Positions 62,201 to 64,000 of a stretch of DNA of 64,000 nt are shown in pieces. Every line of letters begins with the position of its first letter. Position 1 is the stretch's first letter. Position numbers and translations under genes: made by a program. Source of the stretch: Saccharopolyspora phatthalungensis. Its GTDB lineage: Bacteria > Actinomycetota > Actinomycetes > Mycobacteriales > Pseudonocardiaceae. The stretch is taken from assembly GCF_014203395.1 (NCBI RefSeq), contig NZ_JACHIW010000002.1, positions 806,001 through 870,000 of the forward strand, in the 5' to 3' direction. Under the pieces are notes generated by a model, which worked only from the letters and a program-made list of their open reading frames with translations, was not told the origin of the DNA and ran no database searches.

Positions 62201-64000
62201 GTGCTCGGCTACGCCGAAGCCGGGGACATCGATGGCGAACGTCCCTTCAAGGAGCTCGGATTCGACTCGCTCACCGGCGTCGAGTTGCGCAATCGGCTCG
62301 GCGCGGCGCTCGGCGTCGCCCTCCCCGCCACGCTCGTCTTCGACCACCCCACCGCCAACCGCCTCGTCTCGCACCTCGCGGGGCTACTCACCGACGAGCG
62401 ACCGGAGCCTGCTGCCACGGCCGCCGCCGGGACCGACGAGCCGTTGGCTATCGTCGGCATGGCCTGCCGCTTTCCGGGCGGGGTGCGCAGCCCGGAGGAA
62501 CTGTGGGAACTCGTGCTCGGCGGGCGAGATGCCGTCTCGCCGTTCCCGACCGATCGCGGCTGGGATCTCGGCGCGCTGTTCGACGCGGCGCCGGATGAGT
62601 CCGGCAGCAGTGTCGCCACTGCCGGTGGATTCCTCCATGATGCGGCCGAGTTCGACGCGGAGTTCTTCGGGATCTCGCCGCGCGAGGCGCTGGCGATGGA
62701 CCCGCAGCAGCGGCTGTTGCTGGAGACCTCGTGGGAGGCGTTCGAACGCGGCGGCATCGACGTGACATCGTTGCGCGGCAGCCGAACCGGCGTGTTCATG
62801 GGTGTCAACGGGCAGGATTACGTCTCGCTCCTGCGCGAGGACGCCCAGGGAACGGCGGGCCACCTGCTGACGGGCAACACGACCAGCGTGGCGTCCGGAC
62901 GGATTTCCTACACGTTCGGTCTGGAAGGGCCCGCCGTCACCGTCGATACGGCGTGTTCGTCCTCGCTCGTCGCGCTGCACCTGGCGGGACAAGCGCTCCG
63001 CAACAACGAATGCGACATGGCACTGGCCGGCGGCGTCACCATCATGTCCACCCCCACCACCTTCGTAGAATTCAGCCGCCAACGCGGACTCTCCCCCGAC
63101 GGCCGGTGCAAGGCGTTTTCCGGCACGGCCGACGGCACCGGCTGGGGCGAAGGCATCGGCATCGTCCTACTAGAACGACTCTCCGACGCCCACCGCAACC
63201 ACCACCCCGTACTGGCCGTCGTCCGCGGCTCCGCCATCAACCAGGACGGCGCCTCCAACGGACTCACCGCACCCAACGGACCCTCCCAGCAACGAGTCAT
63301 CCGCCAAGCCCTCACCAACGCCGGACTAGCACCGTCCGAAGTAGACGCCGTCGAAGCCCACGGAACCGGAACCCGACTCGGCGACCCCATCGAAGCACAA
63401 GCACTCCAAGCCACCTACGGCCACAACCGCCAAACACCACTATGGCTCGGATCCATCAAATCCAACATCGGCCACACCCAAGCCGCCGCCGGCATCGCAG
63501 GCATCATCAAAATGATCCAAGCCATGCACCACGGCACCCTCCCCCAAACCCTCCACATCGACCAACCCACACCCGAAGTCGACTGGACCTCCGGCGCGAT
63601 AGAACTCCTGACCCAAAACCAGCAATGGCCCGACACCGGCCGACCCCGCCGCGCCGCCATCTCCTCCTTCGGCGTCAGCGGCACCAACGCCCACGTCGTA
63701 TTGGAGCAGGCGCCCGTTTCGACGCAGGAGCAAGCGGCTTCCCGCGTTCCTCCGGTCGTGCCGTGGGTGCTGTCCGCGAAAACTCCCGAAGCCCTCCGCG
63801 TCCAAGCCAAGCAGTTGGCCGACCACCTCTCAGACGAGGCATCCGTGCTCGACGTCGGCTACTCACTGGCCACCACACGAGCCGCCCTCGAACACCGCGC
63901 CGTCCTGCTCACCGGAGACATCACCCAACGACGCAAAGCCCTGACCACCCTGGCAACAGGCAACACACCCACCGAGATCATCACCGGCCACGCCACCGAA
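53300..64000 (+). CDS. Modular type I PKS: modules 4, 5 and partial 6 (runs off the window)
   Basis: The frame from ATG 53300 is open to the window edge (3,567 codons) with AGGTGG upstream. The N-terminus (EEKLFGYLKRVTTDLQQTRE) is a coiled-coil docking domain that should pair with the tail of the previous protein. Domain order: KS-AT-KR-ACP (4), KS-AT-KR-ACP (5), KS-AT... (6). KS cysteines are at 206, 1726 and 3219. AT motifs are YASH (4) and HAFH (5). Both KRs are A-type with Trp1319 and Trp2822. Carrier serines are at 1497 and 2990. Starts 49 bp after the first PKS, so the two are cotranscribed. Confidence 0.96.
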   Translation, partial: MAQEEKLFGYLKRVTTDLQQTRERLAELESRDSEPIAIVSMACRYPGGVSSPEELWELVRTGTDAISGFPDDRGWPLETLFDDDPDAPGTSYVRAGGFLHDAAEFDPTLFGISPREALAMDPQQRLLLETTWETVERANIDPTALRGSRTGVYTGVMYHDYATRLADIPDQTAGHLGNGSAPSIATGRIAYTFGLQGPAVTIDTACSSSLVALHLAAQALRNNECDMALAGGVTIMSTPTTFIEFSRQRGLSPDGRCKAFSSTADGTGWGEGIGIVLLERLSDAHRNRHPVLAVVRGSAINQDGASNGLTAPNGPSQQRVIRQALANAGLTPSEVDAVEAHGTGTRLGDPIEAQALLATYGHNRQNPLWLGSIKSNIGHTQAAAGIAGIIKMIQAMHHGTLPQTLHIDQPTPEVDWTSGAIALLTQNQQWPDTGRPRRAAISSFGISGTNAHVILEQAPAAAHENPDTHHTLSVVPWVLSAKTPEALRAQARRLAEHITDETSIVDVGYSLATTRARLDHRAVVVGGDHGELRTALTGLANATVPRDPAEPPGKVVFVYPGQGSQWVGMGTELLDSSTVFAHTIRDCEQALAPYVDWSLTDVLRGTGPAAQLDRVDVVQPALWAVMIALTHAWQALGIRPDAVIGHSQGEIAAAYAAGILTLDDAARIVTLRSQIIARHLAGKGGMASVSLSADALRHNLTEHPDISIAALNAPHTTVVSGPTIALESLLTTLDERDIRTRRIPVDYASHSPHVDAIRDELRQALEPISPRNGNIPFHSTVTGTPLPGTDLTPHYWHQNLRQTVLLRPVVEDLLADHHTFIEPSPHPVLTVGVQEIAEAAGTPATAIGTLHRNNGTRTQLLTSAGQAWTHGLPVDWTAVYADANPRQTGLPTYPFQRARYWLEAKQAPTAQHAADKAERDFWGAVESEDLTTLSEMLSVGDRCSKDSQELLRPALPLLSDWRREQVATSTVDSWRYQVTWRPQGSRQETTRISGRWLLLVPTECVEHAWVVAAHRALEDAGAEVAIIEPGTRDVLAGLLTEKAPAGVLSFLTLSDLEPVGPATTLALLQAAADADVRCPVWCVTSGAVSVGRSDRIRHPEQAQVWGLGQVAGLEHPGWWGGLVDLPEQPDERATARLVAAVAGTAGEDQLAVRASGVFARRLTRNATSVGRERTWRTEGPVLVTGGTGNIGAHVARWLARSGVRHLVLTSRRGAAAEGATELQAELEALGDSGIRVDIASCDVADRAALDALLDGLDDPVTAVFHTAGVGTAASLVDTDADVMADAFAAKALGARNLDEAFHDHALDAFVLFSSGASVWGGSGQGAYAAANSYLDALAQHRRARGVHALSVAWGSWGGGGMIARDGAGEALRRLGLRVMEPELAVEALRRSLARDDAVIAIADIDWGRFAPTLSAARRRPLIGDLAEARAALDGPGDQPVGAAEDGGWRQRLAALTPGERDQALLDLVRSETASVLGHSAPDDVAPRSAFRDLGFDSLTAVQFRNRLRSVTGLALPTTLVFDHPSPVAVVSYLKRELLGDDVAVARTTAVRAADDDPVVIVSMSCRFPGDADSPAGLWNLVIDGRDAVSDFPADRGWDLDGIYDPSLSRPGTSYARQGAFVADVAEFDAGLFGISPREALAMDPQQRLLLESSWEAFERAGIALEALRGSPTGVFVGAATSHYGTGWAAENAAGYLLTGTATAVISGRVAYVFGLEGPAVTVDTACSSSLVALHLAAQALRNGECSLALAGGVTVMSTPAAFVEFSRQRGLAVDGRCKSFAAAADGTGWGEGCGVVLLERLSDARRNGHPVLAVVRGSAVNQDGSSNGLSAPNGPSQQRVIRQALANAGLSPSEVDAVEAHGTGTRLGDPIEAQALLATYGHDRQTPLWLGSIKSNIGHTQAAAGAAGVLKMTLAMHHGTLPRTLHIDQPTPEVDWSTGAVTLLTENRQWPDTGRPRRAAISAFGVSGTNAHVILEQAPESDKTPVKPPVAVPVVPWVLSAKTPEALRAQAKQLADHLSDEASVLDVGYSLATTRAALEHRAVLLTGDITQRRKALTTLATGNTPTEIITGHATENSLAMIFSGQGTQRHHMGQQLYNTYPAFADAYDTACAQLDLHLPRPLHEVVFGDNPHLINQTQYAQPALFAFQLALYQLWHHWGIHPSIITGHSIGEITAAHITGVLSLPDAATLICTRGRLMQTLPEHGTMIAVTATETDIQPHLTGHEETVAVAAINSPTSLVLSGHRTTLEEITENLRADGFSVTQLRVSHAFHSPLIDPILTEFHDTITNLNFRPPTLPMISTLTGQPIDHTTLATPDHWTRHARHTVRFADAITAINADAYLEIGPTATLTPHLPNTAIPSLHHNQPEPQALNTALARLIANGTDPRWHDYFAATGARTTELPTYPFQRDRYWLEPELPEVPVTKSESRFWDAVEREDLEALSRTLGEADEAALTTTLPALARWRRRERAESIVDSLCYDVSWAPLKSAPPRTPDGTWLVVLPPGHSEDAELRSVLDALRDGGADVRVVHDITALGDCSMLSGVLSFLAFDDIPDETHPMLPRGLTATVALLKTLHEIGANAPLWCITRGAVAAVPSDELSHLSQASIWGMGRAVALEWPGLWGGLIDLSAALDDRAIARLLSVLADSAGEDQLAVRTSGVYTRRLIRDSHTGPQSPEWTPRGTVLVTGGTGALGAHVARWLARKGAQHLLLVSRRGPDAPGAAELDAELTGLGAAVTITACDVTDRSALSNLLATVPADLPLTGVVHTAGVGQLAPLAETSNEEFARVTGAKIAGAAHLDELLGERQLDAFVLFSSISGVWGSGGQAAYGAANAYLDALAQRRRERGLTATSVAWGPWADGGMADGAAGEHARRRGLAPLRPDRAMAALERAVRRAGACLTVADVQWDVFLPAFVSARPSPFLSALPEACVLLDASETGPSARLAALSPSERRSWLRSTVTSAVASVLGYAEAGDIDGERPFKELGFDSLTGVELRNRLGAALGVALPATLVFDHPTANRLVSHLAGLLTDERPEPAATAAAGTDEPLAIVGMACRFPGGVRSPEELWELVLGGRDAVSPFPTDRGWDLGALFDAAPDESGSSVATAGGFLHDAAEFDAEFFGISPREALAMDPQQRLLLETSWEAFERGGIDVTSLRGSRTGVFMGVNGQDYVSLLREDAQGTAGHLLTGNTTSVASGRISYTFGLEGPAVTVDTACSSSLVALHLAGQALRNNECDMALAGGVTIMSTPTTFVEFSRQRGLSPDGRCKAFSGTADGTGWGEGIGIVLLERLSDAHRNHHPVLAVVRGSAINQDGASNGLTAPNGPSQQRVIRQALTNAGLAPSEVDAVEAHGTGTRLGDPIEAQALQATYGHNRQTPLWLGSIKSNIGHTQAAAGIAGIIKMIQAMHHGTLPQTLHIDQPTPEVDWTSGAIELLTQNQQWPDTGRPRRAAISSFGVSGTNAHVVLEQAPVSTQEQAASRVPPVVPWVLSAKTPEALRVQAKQLADHLSDEASVLDVGYSLATTRAALEHRAVLLTGDITQRRKALTTLATGNTPTEIITGHATE
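53397..57905 (+). other. PKS module 4: KS-AT-KR-ACP
   Basis: KS 53397-54670 with [10 protein letters not shown] (Cys206). AT 54960-55790 with GHSQG and YASH (747-750), methylmalonyl. KR catalytic part 56840-57370 has TGGTGNIG, no LDD motif, Trp1319 in ASVWGGSGQG and Tyr1327, hence A-type (L-hydroxyl). ACP serine 1497. No DH, so a hydroxyl remains. Confidence 0.9.
57960..62390 (+). other. PKS module 5: KS-AT-KR-ACP
   Basis: KS 57960-59230 (Cys1726). AT 59525-60350 with GHSIG and HAFH (2269-2272), malonyl. KR catalytic part 61340-61880 with TGGTGALG, Trp2822 in SGVWGSGGQA and Tyr2830, A-type. ACP serine 2990. Adds an unbranched hydroxyacyl unit. Confidence 0.9.
62440..64000 (+). other. PKS module 6: KS and start of AT (truncated by window)
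   Basis: KS 62440-63710 with Cys3219, His-Gly-Thr-Gly and KSNIGH motifs intact. The linker and first AT residues from 63812 to 64000 are identical to 59326-59514 in module 5, which suggests a malonyl-type AT like module 5. The reductive domains are outside the window. Confidence 0.85.

Overview
The window is high-GC actinomycete DNA. GTG starts, ATGA start-stop overlaps, XRE/TPR regulators and a large modular type I polyketide synthase (PKS) all point to a Streptomyces- or Pseudonocardiales-type chromosome. The exact genus is not decidable from what I can see.

1-8.5 kb is accessory chromosome. A coupled pair encodes an SseB-like protein and an EspC/WXG-like helical-hairpin protein. It is followed by three copies of a small gene for a SLOG/LOG-type Rossmann protein. 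The first two copies sit in a perfect-looking 2,028-bp tandem direct repeat, each downstream of an intact XRE-TPR regulator. The third sits downstream of a different regulator that is broken by a frameshift. 7-8.5 kb holds small, weakly supported ORFs.

8.5-35 kb is the accessory half of a polyketide cluster. It contains crotonyl-CoA carboxylase/reductase, an MHS-type transporter, an orphan 210-aa protein and a divergent ABC exporter pair. Next is a six-gene minus-strand operon: P450, two NtaA/SnaA-type flavin monooxygenases, a class III CoA-transferase, an adenylate-forming enzyme and a B12-binding radical SAM enzyme. After these come a methyltransferase-carboxylesterase pair, a solitary LuxR-type regulator, a tyrosine phosphatase, a DHA2 exporter with an isochorismatase-like hydrolase, and an operon of P450, ferredoxin, aminoglycoside-phosphotransferase-like kinase and aldo/keto reductase. 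A CitE-like lyase, a cyclase-family hydrolase, a P450 and a ferredoxin then lead directly into the PKS. The divergent intergenic regions at about 11.5, 21.4 and 31.8 kb share a GTAAATTGAACCTTCGTACA-like element, which suggests one pathway regulon.

35.2-64 kb is PKS. The first protein (6,023 aa) carries a KSQ loading module and modules 1-3. The second starts at 53300 and runs off the window with modules 4, 5 and the start of 6. Active-site motifs predict a propionyl starter (from methylmalonyl-CoA), then methylmalonyl/KR, methylmalonyl/DH-KR, malonyl/DH-KR, methylmalonyl/KR and malonyl/KR. The predicted intermediate on ACP5 has a 13-carbon backbone with three methyl branches, a conjugated diene and three hydroxyls. 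No acyltransferase in the window has an ethylmalonyl-type motif, so the carboxylase/reductase product must be used elsewhere. No thioesterase, glycosyltransferase or P450 reductase is visible, so the cluster continues to the right. The product cannot be named from this window.
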